A stretch of 49,037 bases of DNA from Flavobacteriaceae bacterium (GTDB taxonomy: Bacteria > Bacteroidota > Bacteroidia > Flavobacteriales > Flavobacteriaceae), in contig JAPOSZ010000023.1 in NCBI GenBank assembly GCA_026709415.1, positions 1-49,037 of the forward strand, in the 5' to 3' direction. Numbering within the stretch: the stretch's first letter is position 1; the number at the start of each line of letters is the position of its first letter. Shown here in pieces: positions 37,205 through 47,400 of the stretch. A model generated the notes under the pieces. That model was given only the letters and a program-made list of their open reading frames with translations. It did not search any database and had not been told where the DNA came from. Position numbers and translations under genes: made by a program.

Positions 37205-37639
37205 TCAATATCGAATCGGTGCCCCAAACAAAAAACATAGAAGACTTAACCCATAAAAAATAATGATTCGAAAAAATAATTTTTCAGGATTCAATTGTCT
37301 CAAGTGCAAAGTATAACCGAGGGAGACTAAAAAAACAGCCAAAAAATTGATCGCCGGTTGTTCTAGGAGTATAAACCGTTGAACTGAGGAATTGAAAATT
37401 TCTGAAAACTTAAGTTGATTCCAAAGCTTATAATGAGGAGAAACAAAATAATGGATGGTTAATAGGGTTAGTTGTAAGTATGCTAGTACTAGAGAATATC
37501 GAACGATTGAGAAGTAATGTTTTGAAGGGTTTTTATTCTTATAAAGAAAGAAAATTCCTAGCATGATACTAAGTCCAAGCAATCCAATTAACAAATAGGT
37601 AATGATGAGTTGTGCAAACAAAAAGCTTTGATAAAACAT
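37205..37639 (-). CDS. Four-helix membrane protein, 144 aa
   Basis: It starts with ATG. Predicted helices are at about 8-32, 44-64, 92-112 and 120-138, with a basic loop YKNKNPSKHYF after helix 1 and a short C-terminal tail. No charged catalytic motif or Cys pair is seen. The family is not recognised. It stands alone, convergent with the GNAT gene and divergent from uvrC. Confidence 0.65.
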   Translation of the reverse strand: MFYQSFLFAQLIITYLLIGLLGLSIMLGIFFLYKNKNPSKHYFSIVRYSLVLAYLQLTLLTIHYFVSPHYKLWNQLKFSEIFNSSVQRFILLEQPAINFLAVFLVSLGYTLHLRQLNPEKLFFRIIIFYGLSLLCFLFGAPIRY

Positions 37640-37766
37640 CAGTCTCGTGGATTAATGATGAATTTTAAAAAACACAAAACGAGTGATATGGCCAATTAGT
37701 TTCGGTGGTTTAATTTAAGATAAGTTATCTTGATATTTAGATTTTTTATTTCATTTTAGAGAATTG

Positions 37767-39587
37767 ATGACGAGGACAGAATTAGAGTCACAAATCAAAG
37801 AATTACCTCATGAATGTGGGGTATATCAGTTTTATGATCAAAAGAATAGGTTACTTTATGTGGGGAAGGCTAAAAACTTAAACAAAAGGGTCAAATCCTA
37901 TTTTAAGACCAAGCATGATCATCGGAAAACCCAAATGATGGTGAGCCGAATCCATCGATTGGAAACGACGGTTGTTGAAACAGAGCTCGATGCCTTACTA
38001 CTAGAAAACAATTTGATCAAACAATATCAACCTCGTTATAATGTGATGCTCAAAGATGATAAAACCTATCCATGGCTTTGTATTAAAAAAGAACGTTTCC
38101 CAAGAGTTTTTTATACCCGAAAAAAAATCAAGGATGGTTCGGAATACTTTGGACCCTATCCAAATTTTAAGACGGTACGTACCTTAATGGATTTAACCAA
38201 GGCGTTATATCCACTCAGAACTTGTCATTATGATTTAAGCGAAGAAAAGATCTTTCAAAAAAAGTATAAAGTTTGTCTAGAGTATCATATAGGGAATTGC
38301 AAAGGGCCTTGCGAAGCAAAATTTGAAGAAAATGAGTATGATCAAAACATCCAACAGGTTAGAAAAATTTTCAATGGAAATTTTAAGGATTCTTTAAGCG
38401 GTTTTAAAATACAGATGAAACAATATGCTGATAACGAAGAATTTGAAAGGGCTCAAGAGATTAAAGAAAAAATGGAAAGTCTTGAAGATTATCAAAAAAA
38501 ATCCATGATTGTTCATCCGACAATCCACAATTTGGATGTTTATAGCATCCTTTCGGACCCTTCATACGCTTATGTCAATTATCTTCAAGTCAATCATGGC
38601 GCGATTGTCCGATGCCACACCATGGAAATCAAAAAAAAATTAGACGAGGATAATGCCACATTATTGACTTTGACGGTTATCGAACTGCGGCAGCGATTTG
38701 ACAGTCAGTCGAATAACATCATTGCTTCACACCCATTTGTTTTGGATGAAAAAACAATCATTAAGGTTCCCCAAAAGGGAGATAAAAAGAAGCTGATCGA
38801 ACTCTCTCTGAGAAATGCCAAATATTTTCGAATCGAACGATTCAAACAAATTAAAATAACCGACCCTGGTCGTCATATCGATCGTCTGATGCAACAGATG
38901 AAAAAAGATTTGCGACTCAAGGTGGAACCCCGTCATATCGAATGCTTTGATAACTCCAATATTCAAGGCACCCATCCCGTATCGGCCTGTGTGGTCTTTC
39001 GAAATGGAAAACCGAGTAAAAAAGAATACCGACATTACAATATTAAAACCGTCATGGGGCCTGATGACTTTGCATCGATGGAAGAGGTGATTTTAAGACG
39101 TTATAAACGATTGGTCGAGGAAGATGCTTCGTTGCCAGCATTGATTATTGTGGATGGTGGAAAAGGACAACTGTCTTCTTGTTTGAAAAGTTTGGAAGTC
39201 TTGGATTTAAAGGACAAAATCACCGCTATTGGGATTGCCAAAAAATTAGAAGAAATATTTCTTCAAAATGATTCACAACCGCTTTATATCGATAAACGAT
39301 CAGAAACGCTTCAAGTCATTCAAATGGCACGTGATGAAGCGCATCGGTTCAGTTTAAATCACCATCGATCTAAAAGATCTAAAAGCAGTTTGTCTTCGAA
39401 GTTGGACTTCATCCCGGGTGTGGGTGAAAAAACCAAAACGAAATTGCTTCGAAAGTTTAAGTCTTTCAAAAGAGTCGAAGAGGCCTCTCTAGACGAATTA
39501 CAAAATATTTTGGGGCAACACAGAGGTCAAAAAATATTTAAAGAAATTCAAAAATTAAGCGATAAGACACCAACGGAAAACTTATAA
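37767..39587 (+). CDS. uvrC: Excinuclease ABC subunit UvrC
   Basis: 606 residues from ATG 37767, normal length. The N-terminal GIY-YIG nuclease (GVYQFYDQKNRLLYVGKAKN) is followed by the Cys-rich CLEYHIGNCKGPC segment, the UVR motif around FERAQEIKEKMESLE, the RNase H-like endonuclease domain (ECFDNSNIQG, IIVDGGKGQ), and C-terminal helix-hairpin-helix motifs (LDFIPGVGEKTKTKLL). It makes both incisions in nucleotide excision repair. Its last 6 bp overlap the convergent ugd gene. Confidence 0.96.
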   Translation: MTRTELESQIKELPHECGVYQFYDQKNRLLYVGKAKNLNKRVKSYFKTKHDHRKTQMMVSRIHRLETTVVETELDALLLENNLIKQYQPRYNVMLKDDKTYPWLCIKKERFPRVFYTRKKIKDGSEYFGPYPNFKTVRTLMDLTKALYPLRTCHYDLSEEKIFQKKYKVCLEYHIGNCKGPCEAKFEENEYDQNIQQVRKIFNGNFKDSLSGFKIQMKQYADNEEFERAQEIKEKMESLEDYQKKSMIVHPTIHNLDVYSILSDPSYAYVNYLQVNHGAIVRCHTMEIKKKLDEDNATLLTLTVIELRQRFDSQSNNIIASHPFVLDEKTIIKVPQKGDKKKLIELSLRNAKYFRIERFKQIKITDPGRHIDRLMQQMKKDLRLKVEPRHIECFDNSNIQGTHPVSACVVFRNGKPSKKEYRHYNIKTVMGPDDFASMEEVILRRYKRLVEEDASLPALIIVDGGKGQLSSCLKSLEVLDLKDKITAIGIAKKLEEIFLQNDSQPLYIDKRSETLQVIQMARDEAHRFSLNHHRSKRSKSSLSSKLDFIPGVGEKTKTKLLRKFKSFKRVEEASLDELQNILGQHRGQKIFKEIQKLSDKTPTENL

Positions 39588-41009
39588 GTCAACCCCAATT
39601 TTATAGAGGCATCGAGTATCATCGATGGTTTTGGAGTCGACAATATCACGTCCATCAAAGATTTTTAATTCGTTTTTTGAACCATTGATGATTCGATTCC
39701 AATCAAGAGCTTTGAATTCATCCCATTCAGTAACAATGGCAATCGCAGAAGCTTCCTCTATAGCCTCTCGTAAACAAGAATGTATGGTTAAAGCTTTCAT
39801 TTTTTGATTGAAATTGGAACCTGATTGTTCTAATTCACGGTGGTAAGACAATAAGTCAGAAGTGATTCTTTTTCGGGCTACCATGGGATCATATACCGAC
39901 ACACTGAAACCTAACTCCAAAAGTTTGTAGCCTATTTTTATGGCTGGTGATTCTCGAGAATCATTGGTGTTTTTTTTAAAGGCCCAACCCAAAAGACATG
40001 CGTTTTGTTCCGATCTTTTTGCATTCGTGTCTTTTTCTAAATGTTCAATGATTAAATCGGTAAAACGATGGGTTTGGTAGTGGTTGATGTGTATGATGCC
40101 TTCCCAATAATCGGCCACTTGATTCAATCCTAAAGTTTTGCACATGTACACCAAGTTGAGGACATCTTTTTTAAAGCAACTCCCTCCAAACGCTACCGAA
40201 CACTTTAAAAACATCGGTCCAATTCGTTGGTCCATGCCAATGGCCTCGGCGACTTCATGGATGTTGGCTCCCGTCTTTTCACAAAGAGCACTGAGGGCAT
40301 TGATTGAAGAAATTCTCTGGGCTAACATGGCATTAGAAGCTAATTTGGATAATTCTGCGGACCAAACATTTGAGGTGAGGATTTTTTCTTTGGGGATCCA
40401 ACGCTGATAGATATTGACTAATTGTCTGATGGCTTGTTGACCTTTGGTTGTGGGATCTCCTCCAATAAGCACTCGATCAGAATAAAACAGATCTTCAATG
40501 GCGGTCCCTTCTGCTAGAAATTCAGGATTGGATAGGACTTCAAAGTGCACCGTTTGGTTTTGTTGTTTGAAGACGTCTTTAATTTTTTCAGCCGTTCTCA
40601 CAGGAAGTGTTGACTTTTCGATAACGATTTTATCGGATTGAGCCACTTTCCCAATTCGCTTGGCACATTGTTCCACATAGGTTAGGTCCGCAGCCATTCC
40701 TTTTCCTTCACCGCTGGTTTTGGTGGGGGTATTCACGGCCATAAATATCATTTCTGATTCTAGGATAGCGTGATCAATATCATTGCTGAAAAACAAATTT
40801 TTTCCTCGTACTTTTTGAATGACCTCCTGAAGCCCTGGTTCGTAAACTGGTAATTGAGATAAGTCTTGGGAATTCCATGCTTCTATTTTTTTTTGATTAA
40901 TATCGACTACAGTAACTTTAATTTCTGGACACTTTAATGCAATGACTGCCATCGTAGGGCCCCCAACATAACCCGCACCAATACAACAAATATTTTTTAT
41001 TGAATTCAA
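39582..41009 (-). CDS. ugd: UDP-glucose 6-dehydrogenase, eukaryote-like type
   Basis: 475 residues. The NAD-binding GAGYVGGPT is at about 11-20, then VTVVDIN, the substrate segment NPEFLAEGTAI, the catalytic Cys in GGSCFKKD, and the C-terminal GWAFKKNTNDSRESPAI. The length and GGPT motif are closer to the animal-type enzymes than to the short bacterial form. It makes UDP-glucuronate for surface polysaccharides. TTG at 41007-41009 is the only usable start: a TAG lies just upstream in frame and the next Met is beyond the Rossmann motif. A promoter candidate sits 21 bases upstream. Confidence 0.94.
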   Translation of the reverse strand: MNSIKNICCIGAGYVGGPTMAVIALKCPEIKVTVVDINQKKIEAWNSQDLSQLPVYEPGLQEVIQKVRGKNLFFSNDIDHAILESEMIFMAVNTPTKTSGEGKGMAADLTYVEQCAKRIGKVAQSDKIVIEKSTLPVRTAEKIKDVFKQQNQTVHFEVLSNPEFLAEGTAIEDLFYSDRVLIGGDPTTKGQQAIRQLVNIYQRWIPKEKILTSNVWSAELSKLASNAMLAQRISSINALSALCEKTGANIHEVAEAIGMDQRIGPMFLKCSVAFGGSCFKKDVLNLVYMCKTLGLNQVADYWEGIIHINHYQTHRFTDLIIEHLEKDTNAKRSEQNACLLGWAFKKNTNDSRESPAIKIGYKLLELGFSVSVYDPMVARKRITSDLLSYHRELEQSGSNFNQKMKALTIHSCLREAIEEASAIAIVTEWDEFKALDWNRIINGSKNELKIFDGRDIVDSKTIDDTRCLYKIGVDL

Positions 41010-41029
41010 ACCGTATGATATCTAAAAAG

Positions 41030-41061
41030 CAAAACTAAGAATAAGAGATATGGTTCATCAA
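41030..41061 (-). promoter_or_regulatory. ugd promoter candidate; supports the TTG start
   Basis: On the minus strand, TTG, 21 bases, then TAGTTTTG, an exact TAnnTTTG. A start site near 41023 would leave a leader of about 14 bases before the TTG start codon. Confidence 0.55.
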
Positions 41062-41169
41062 TGGAATTGTTCCTTTAATTTTTATTGGAAAATGATAAGT
41101 TTTCTGAGTTTTGCATAACCGAATAGGATCATTTGATTTAGCAAAGTCTTCTTGCCAACTTAAAAAAAC

Positions 41170-41745
41170 ATGCAAAGAGGAAACAAACAAGAACTTCGAA
41201 GTTATTATAGTCATCAAAGATTTGTCTTATCAGACCAAAGACATGCCAAATATTCCGAAATGATAATCAACCAAACAAGATCTCTTAATGTATGGTCCTA
41301 TCAGAATTATCATGTTTATCTGACTTCTGAAAATCCAAATCATAAAGAAGTGAAAACTTTTCAACTGATTGATCTGTTGTGGAAAAAGAAAAAACAAGTA
41401 TTTGTTCCAAAAGTCAATGGACAAGAATTAGAAATACATCCATTCTCTAAAAACACTTTATTGAGAAACAATCAATGGTTTATTCCGGAACCTACGGAGA
41501 CAGATAAAGAAAATCCAGAAATACTCCAAGCTGCTTTTTTGCCTTTAATTGTGGCAGACCAAAGGGGGTACAGACTGGGTTATGGAAAGGGGTATTATGA
41601 CCGATTTTTAAATCAATGCGTATCATCAATATTAAAAATTGGATTGGGGTTTTTTGCTCCGATTCAATCAATTGAAGATGTCCACTCTGCAGATCAAAAA
41701 CTCAATTATTTGATTACTCCTAAGAAAATCTATGAATTCGATTGA
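41170..41745 (+). CDS. 5-formyltetrahydrofolate cyclo-ligase
   Basis: 191 residues. An N-terminal basic head (KQELRSYYSHQR) is followed by the family signature PLIVADQRGYRLGYGKGYYDRFL, which binds ATP and phosphate, near residue 130. It converts 5-formyl-THF to 5,10-methenyl-THF in one-carbon metabolism. Length and motif order are normal. It is divergent from ugd with about 160 bp between, and followed by a gene-poor stretch. Confidence 0.93.
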   Translation: MQRGNKQELRSYYSHQRFVLSDQRHAKYSEMIINQTRSLNVWSYQNYHVYLTSENPNHKEVKTFQLIDLLWKKKKQVFVPKVNGQELEIHPFSKNTLLRNNQWFIPEPTETDKENPEILQAAFLPLIVADQRGYRLGYGKGYYDRFLNQCVSSILKIGLGFFAPIQSIEDVHSADQKLNYLITPKKIYEFD

Positions 41746-42288
41746 TTCAAATTAAAAATTCCATTGGGTTAAATCATTAATCTTTTTGATAGAGGAAATT
41801 TATGTGAGTCTTTAACCTACTAATTGAAAGGCTTTAGTTGTTATGATTCCATTCAATATAAGTTCTAAGATACACCTTATATCCAAACAGAACTTCCATG
41901 ACTTCCTGTTCTATGGTTGATTGAATCAAACTTATTGTATAATTCTCTAACATCGGTTTCTATATTTCATAATCGATGTTTATAGGAATTGACAGCTCTT
42001 TTATGTCAATTTTTGGCTGTTTCATATCGTTGTTTTAACTCATTTATATCGCTTTTATTGGCGTTTTGGTTTTTCACATCTCAATTCAGTTGAGCTTAAA
42101 TTAGGGATTTTTTCGTTGTGTTTCACACGTAAAAATAACTTAAATTTTAAAAGCTCATAGAAATTGTTATCCAAATCTATGGAGCCGTTGTACCAGATAG
42201 CTGAGCTTATCAACTAATGGGTTTTAAGATTTATAGATGTCTCTCCGTAGTTGGTCTTTAAGAAAAGTATGCACTCCATTGAAAAAAT
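41746..42288. other. Gene-poor stretch with one terminator-like hairpin
   Basis: No gene seen on either strand. AATTGACA (41987-41994) and TGTCAATT (42004-42011) form a perfect 8-bp stem with a 9-base loop that runs into TTT (five T in a row counting the stem end). It may terminate + strand transcription from the cyclo-ligase gene, though it is 240 bp past its stop. Confidence 0.4.
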
Positions 42289-42711
42289 TTATTTTGCTTT
42301 TGAATCTTTTCTCAAATCAATAGGGAATAAACTTTTGATAATAATACGCGAGACAGAAAAAACAGTTACAAGAGCAGATCCTAACATACCTAAAAGTATT
42401 GAGTCAGAAATAAATTTTTTGTTCCAAATCAAATTCGATATACCAGTCATCAAGATGAAACATCCGATAACAATCAATGATATTGTCGTTGTCCACTTGA
42501 CCCACTCTGAAAACTTTTTTGAAGTTATATCCTACGCCCTCTCTGCTAATTTGTAAACTTCAAATTTTTCATCGTTGTGTCTTAACTCTTGTTCTAGAAA
42601 GTCATTATAGTATTCACTTTGAGTGTTTTCATTCTCTGATGCTAATGAAGATTTGAGTTTGATAATATCTAATACATGCTTTACTTTCTCTGTTAAGAGA
42701 TTTATCATCAT
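42289..42711 (-). pseudogene. Two-helix membrane protein gene with in-frame TAG (possible PanT-like toxin remnant)
   Basis: One frame reads MMINLLTEKVKHVLDIIKLK, through a charged helical region to KLAERA, a TAG at 42532-42534, then DITSKKFSEWVKWTTTISL and two membrane helices (IVIGCFILMTGISNLIW and ILLGMLGSALVTVFSVS), ending in a basic tail and TAA. The TAG probably replaced CAG. Without it the protein would be about 140 residues: a soluble head plus a two-helix tail. It starts 21 bp after the Panacea pseudogene on the same strand, the arrangement of a toxin beside a Panacea antitoxin. Confidence 0.6.
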
Positions 42712-42731
42712 TATCCATGCTCAGTCAAGCC

Positions 42732-43250
42732 TTACTTTGTTATTTTGTTAATAAAATCTTGATAGTAGTTTTGGATTAATTTCACGGGAATTATTTTATC
42801 TAGAGTCCCATCATATGTCTTATCCCAAGGTCCCCTCTTTCATAAGTAATATCAACTAAATATCCAGAAGAAGCCGACTTGTATTTATCCCAAAGAAGTT
42901 TTAAGATTTCGTAAACTTCTTCATTGATTGTATTTCTATCTGCCTTGTTGCTATCAAATAAATGTCTAAACTGTTGATCAGTCCGTGCGTAGTTCATCAT
43001 GAGTTATAGGGGTTTTATAATAGTGTTTATACTGATTGTATAAAGATTTGATAACAGGCTCAAATTTCCAAGCATAAATGGGATCTAGATATAATGGAGT
43101 CCTTGGAATGAAAGCACTAGTCCAGCCAAAAAAGATATACGTTAATTTTTGAAATTTTAAATTATCAATAAGAAGTCCATCTTGTTTTCCATGAAAAAGA
43201 ATGAAGTTGGCAATGTGAACTGCTGTATAAGGAGGGACCTCTTTTGACAA
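42732..43250 (-). pseudogene. Frameshifted Panacea (DUF4065/SocA-like) antitoxin-type gene
   Basis: Three frame segments join into one protein. 43250-42978 gives VHIANFILFHG, NLKFQKLTYIFFGW and PIYAWKFEPVIKSLYNQY, the classic Panacea core. 43000-42800 gives QQFRHLFDSNK to SGYLVDITYERG. A third frame gives GPWDKTYDGTLDKIIPV and QDFINKITK before TAA at 42732. The second junction is at a G4 run, where one more G would restore R-G-G-P-W; the first needs one base removed near 42980. The start is unclear (TTG at 43250, with an ATG 10 bases upstream in another frame). Panacea proteins neutralise varied toxins, so this looks like a dead antitoxin. Confidence 0.75.
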
Positions 43251-43533
43251 TTGTACTCATGATTTAAAAGTTAAGAATATTCTAAAGATTTTAAATTTGT
43301 AGTAGTGCTAGTTAAATACGACACAATTGAAAGGGTGTTTAAATCTGATGTTCAAAACCTAGACACTCCTTACCGAACGAAATTATAATAAGACAAGCAA
43401 GTCCAAGCTATCCTTTTAGCTCGAGAAATTGGACTAAAATCAGTAAAGTGTCTAACTATGTTGATCGTGTCTTTCTCAAAACAAAAGGCTTGCTATAATG
43501 TTTATTTTAGCCTCCATCTTTCAACAATAATGT

Positions 43534-46500
43534 ATGAATGAAAATATTTACAAACGCTGGAATAATATCTGGGGTTGGTCTATTTTCATTATTGCTCTGA
43601 TTACATTTGGGTTGACTGTTGAACCCACTTCAAGTTTTTGGGATGCCAGTGAATACATATCCACTGCAGCAAAACTGCAAGTAGGACACCCTCCGGGGGC
43701 CCCATTTTTTCAGATGGTGGGAGCCTTTTTTGCAACCTTTGCTTCAAGTCCAGAAAAAGTTGCCCTAATGGTCAACTTTATGTCGGTCATTTCAAGTGCA
43801 TTTACTGTACTTTTTATGTTTTGGACCACTACAATCCTGCTCAGGAAATTACCAACATTTTCTACATTAAACAATCTGACATCAAAAATCTCTTTTTGGG
43901 GCAGTGCTACTGTCGGGTCGTTAGCCTTTTGTTTTTCGGATAGTTTTTGGTTTAATGCTGTAGAAGCCGAAGTGTATGCCATGGCCATGTGTTTTCTAGC
44001 CACCTTGTTTTGGTTGGCATTGCGTTGGGAAAAAGATATGTTCAAACCAAGGGGTTATAAATGGTTAGTATTGATGTCACTAATAATTGGTTTTTCATTT
44101 GGGGTACATTTTATGGCTCTGTTAGCCATCCCCACGATTGGGCTGGTATACTATTTCAAAAATTTCTCCAAAACCACGGTCAAAGGATTTTTGCTGGCCA
44201 ATCTAATATCCATTGCCATCTTATTATTTATATTCAAATTATTACTGCCTAATACGCTAGCCTTTTTCGGTGAAACGGAAGTGTTTTTTGTTAATACTTT
44301 GGGGCTCCCCTTTAATAGTGGGACCATTTTTGCCGGTTTATTGATTGCTCTGGTTTTTGTGTTGTCCCTTCGCTTGACAGCAAAAAAAAATTGGGTGCAT
44401 TTGAATACAGCCTTTTTGTGTGTTTTATTTCTCTTCATTGGTTTTTCTTCATGGATGATGCTTCCCATTCGAGCCAATGCCAATACGGTTATCAACCAAA
44501 ATGACCCTTCCGATGCAAGGACTCTTTTAGCTTACTATAGAATGGAACAATATCCAGATACGTATCTGTTTTATGGTCCCATGTTTTCAGATATGTACGC
44601 TGGCCAAGATCCAGCCAAACCATTTCGAGATGATAAACCCAAGTATGAAAAAGATCTAGAAAATAGGCGATATGTGGTAGTTAATAATTGGCAAGGGGCT
44701 CGAATCAATAGCCATTCAGACCATAAAGGACTGCTTCCTAGACTTTGGAGTACTCAGAACGCGGCGAACTATATGAACTTTATTGGGCCGCTAGAATTTT
44801 CAATCTTACCCGAATATGGGGCTAGTCAGCAATTACGAAGTATTATTAGTGACTTTCAGCTTCGAGGGCAACAAGGATTATTGACAGGAGAAGATTATGA
44901 TGATTTTTTTAGGTCCTATGGAAGGTATTTGGAAATATCAAAACCCACACTGATTGATAATTTGGCCTTTCTGCTCAATTTTCAAATGGGCTATATGTAC
45001 TGGCGTTATTTTATGTGGAATTTTACAGGACGTCAAAACGATATACAAGGAGATTATTCCATTTTGCATGGGAATTGGATTAGTGGAATCCCATTTATAG
45101 ACAAAGTGAGACTGGGGAATCAATCGGCTTTAGATCAAGATACCTTAAACAACAAAGCACGCAATACTTACTATTTTCTACCTCTTTTGCTAGGTCTTTT
45201 GGGCTTTATTTTTCTGTATAATCAAGATAAAAAAACCTTTTGGAAACTCTTGCTTTTATTTTTATTTACCGGTTTAGCACTCAAAGTATATTTAAATGAA
45301 CGTCCTTTTGAACCTAGAGAACGGGATTATGCTTTGGTTGGATCTTTTTATGTGTTTTCTATTGGGATTAGCTTGGGCGCGTACTATTTGACCGGGCTTT
45401 GGCAACGTTTCAAACCACATTTGATGCGACCTCTGATGGTCTTGGTTGCACTATTGTGTGTGCCTGTTTTGATGTTTGCTGAAAATTGGGATGATCATGA
45501 TCGATCCAATCGTTATACGGCTCAATCGATGTCCAAAACCTATTTGAAGTCACTTCAAGAGGATGCGGGAACCATGATATTCACTATCGGTGATAATGAC
45601 ACTTTTTCGCTTTGGTATGCTCAAGAAATTGAAGGCATTCGAACCGATGTTCGAACTATCAATACTTCATTACTGGCTACCTATTGGTACATCGATCAAA
45701 TGAAAAGGAAAACTTATGAAAGCGATCCCATTCCTTCTCAATTGACTCATGAACAATATGCCTATGGTACTCGAGAATATGTTCGATTTCATCCGGTTAA
45801 TGATACCATTCGTTGGGATATCAAAGACTTTGTCAATTGGATATCAAGTGATCATCCTAAAACGAAATACCGTCATGTATTAGAAGAAATGGAGCCCGAC
45901 TTTTCGTACTTACCATTGAGCCAGCAAGAAATGATTTACTACCCCACCAATAAAATCCGAGTTCCCGTTAATAAAGAAAATGTTTTAAAATATGGGATTG
46001 TTAGACCTGAAAATGAATCTAAAATTGTTTCACATATCGATATTGATCTACCAACTTCTGGACTTACTAAAAATCAGGTGATGATGTTGGACATTTTGGC
46101 CAATAATGATTGGAAAAGGCCTATTTATTTTACTGGAGGAAGTTTTGAAGCTTCTGAGTACATTTGGATGAAGGAGTACCTTGAATTAGAAGGGATGGTG
46201 TATAAATTAGTTCCGATTAAAACACCATTAGATCCATCCAATCCATATTTAATGGGAAAAATCGATTCAGAAAAAATGCATTCCATTGTCATGCAATGGG
46301 AATGGGGAAATTCAGAAGATCCCAACATCTATCATGACCCCGAAACGCGCAAAAATAGCATCACTTATAGAAGCCATATTGCGCGTCTGGCCAATCAATT
46401 AGTTGAAGAGGAAAAATTTGATAAAGCCCAAGAGGTTGTTGAATTGGCCTTAGAAAAAATGCCTATTGACTTTTTTGGCTATTACTCCTTACTGCATCCT

Positions 46501-47073
46501 TTTATAGACACCTTTTATAAAATTGGCAGCCCTCAAAAGGCTAGAGATTTATTTGAAAAAGTTTCTGAAAAATACAGGGATCGATTGGATTATTTCAGTT
46601 CATTATCGTTTAATCGACAGAATATGATTCTTTCCGAAATTTTAACTGAAATCGAAAGATATCGAACCGGTTTGAGAACCATTTTTGAGAATGCAGATAT
46701 TGAGAAATACGAATCCTATATAGATCAATTTATCCAAAGCACGACCCCATTTACCGACCTATATGGAGCATATGAGTTCTACACCCCCATGTCCGAATTG
46801 GTAGATGCCTATTACCAAAGTGGGGCCATCCAAAAAGCTCAAGAAATCGCACTCAAGATCGCACAACAATACGCTTCTAGAGCAGAAGTTTATACGCGTA
46901 TTCCTGATGAACGTTTTGAATTATACATTAATCAGCTGACAGATATTCTTGCTAGGTATAGTCATCTGGTGGATATGATAGAGGCTAATGATACTACTGA
47001 ATTTCAAAGTCAAATGTCAGAGCGTTTTAATCAAACCATGAATCTATTTGATATTGATCCGGAGACGTTATAG
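43534..47073 (+). CDS. DUF2723 membrane protein (Bacteroidota O-glycosylation-type glycosyltransferase)
   Basis: 1179 residues. The N-terminal DUF2723 domain has VEPTSSFWDASEYISTAAKL and VGHPPGAPFFQM, the acidic residues expected of a GT-C lipid-sugar transferase loop, followed by 11 or more membrane helices to about residue 650. A periplasmic region then has FTIGDNDTFSLWYAQE and NDWKRPIYFTGG. The C-terminal 200 residues contain TPR-like helices (KFDKAQEVVELALEKMP, SPQKARDLFEKVSEKY). In this phylum DUF2723 proteins are linked to protein O-glycosylation; that role is family-level inference. It is intact, in a region of broken neighbours. Confidence 0.9.
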   Translation: MNENIYKRWNNIWGWSIFIIALITFGLTVEPTSSFWDASEYISTAAKLQVGHPPGAPFFQMVGAFFATFASSPEKVALMVNFMSVISSAFTVLFMFWTTTILLRKLPTFSTLNNLTSKISFWGSATVGSLAFCFSDSFWFNAVEAEVYAMAMCFLATLFWLALRWEKDMFKPRGYKWLVLMSLIIGFSFGVHFMALLAIPTIGLVYYFKNFSKTTVKGFLLANLISIAILLFIFKLLLPNTLAFFGETEVFFVNTLGLPFNSGTIFAGLLIALVFVLSLRLTAKKNWVHLNTAFLCVLFLFIGFSSWMMLPIRANANTVINQNDPSDARTLLAYYRMEQYPDTYLFYGPMFSDMYAGQDPAKPFRDDKPKYEKDLENRRYVVVNNWQGARINSHSDHKGLLPRLWSTQNAANYMNFIGPLEFSILPEYGASQQLRSIISDFQLRGQQGLLTGEDYDDFFRSYGRYLEISKPTLIDNLAFLLNFQMGYMYWRYFMWNFTGRQNDIQGDYSILHGNWISGIPFIDKVRLGNQSALDQDTLNNKARNTYYFLPLLLGLLGFIFLYNQDKKTFWKLLLLFLFTGLALKVYLNERPFEPRERDYALVGSFYVFSIGISLGAYYLTGLWQRFKPHLMRPLMVLVALLCVPVLMFAENWDDHDRSNRYTAQSMSKTYLKSLQEDAGTMIFTIGDNDTFSLWYAQEIEGIRTDVRTINTSLLATYWYIDQMKRKTYESDPIPSQLTHEQYAYGTREYVRFHPVNDTIRWDIKDFVNWISSDHPKTKYRHVLEEMEPDFSYLPLSQQEMIYYPTNKIRVPVNKENVLKYGIVRPENESKIVSHIDIDLPTSGLTKNQVMMLDILANNDWKRPIYFTGGSFEASEYIWMKEYLELEGMVYKLVPIKTPLDPSNPYLMGKIDSEKMHSIVMQWEWGNSEDPNIYHDPETRKNSITYRSHIARLANQLVEEEKFDKAQEVVELALEKMPIDFFGYYSLLHPFIDTFYKIGSPQKARDLFEKVSEKYRDRLDYFSSLSFNRQNMILSEILTEIERYRTGLRTIFENADIEKYESYIDQFIQSTTPFTDLYGAYEFYTPMSELVDAYYQSGAIQKAQEIALKIAQQYASRAEVYTRIPDERFELYINQLTDILARYSHLVDMIEANDTTEFQSQMSERFNQTMNLFDIDPETL

Positions 47074-47235
47074 TTTCGGGAGTGGAGTTCATTCATCGTC
47101 GTTTGTGGCATCTTCTTTGATTAATGAAAAGTGTAAGCTTGAGTGAATAAAGACAAGTTTTAGTTTACAATAGCCTACATTGAACCCTGATGAAACATAT
47201 CAGCGAATACCAAGTAAAGAATCTCAAGGCTTGAA

Positions 47236-47400
47236 TTGAATATAGGAAAATTTAAAGAAACGTTACTTTATATCATATACCGTTGCCAGGATAAATCTCA
47301 TGTGGGTAAGACCATTATTTGCAAACTTCTATACTTCTCGGACTTCAAGCACTATGAACTTTATGAAGAGCAGATGACAGGAAAAATATATCTTAAATTT
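47236..47400 (+). pseudogene. Panacea-domain fragment cut by an IS remnant
   Basis: The reading frame gives KFKETLLYIIYRCQDK, HVGKTIICKLLYFSDFKHYE and LYEEQMTGKIYLKF, the N-terminal half of a Panacea (DUF4065) domain. A possible upstream head, MKHISEYQVKNLKA, lies in another frame from 47190, so the gene is broken at both ends. After YLKF the frame leaves the family sequence at GGTTCTACTACAAAA, the probable left end of an ISL3-like element. The rest of the domain is absent. Confidence 0.65.

Noticed and set aside
29919-42711. Stop-codon reassignment (TAA or TAG read as Gln), because several internal stops sit where CAA or CAG is expected
   Set aside because: Large core genes end normally at TAA, TAG and TGA and contain no internal stops, and the same loci also have frameshifts. 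Ordinary pseudogene decay explains the stops.
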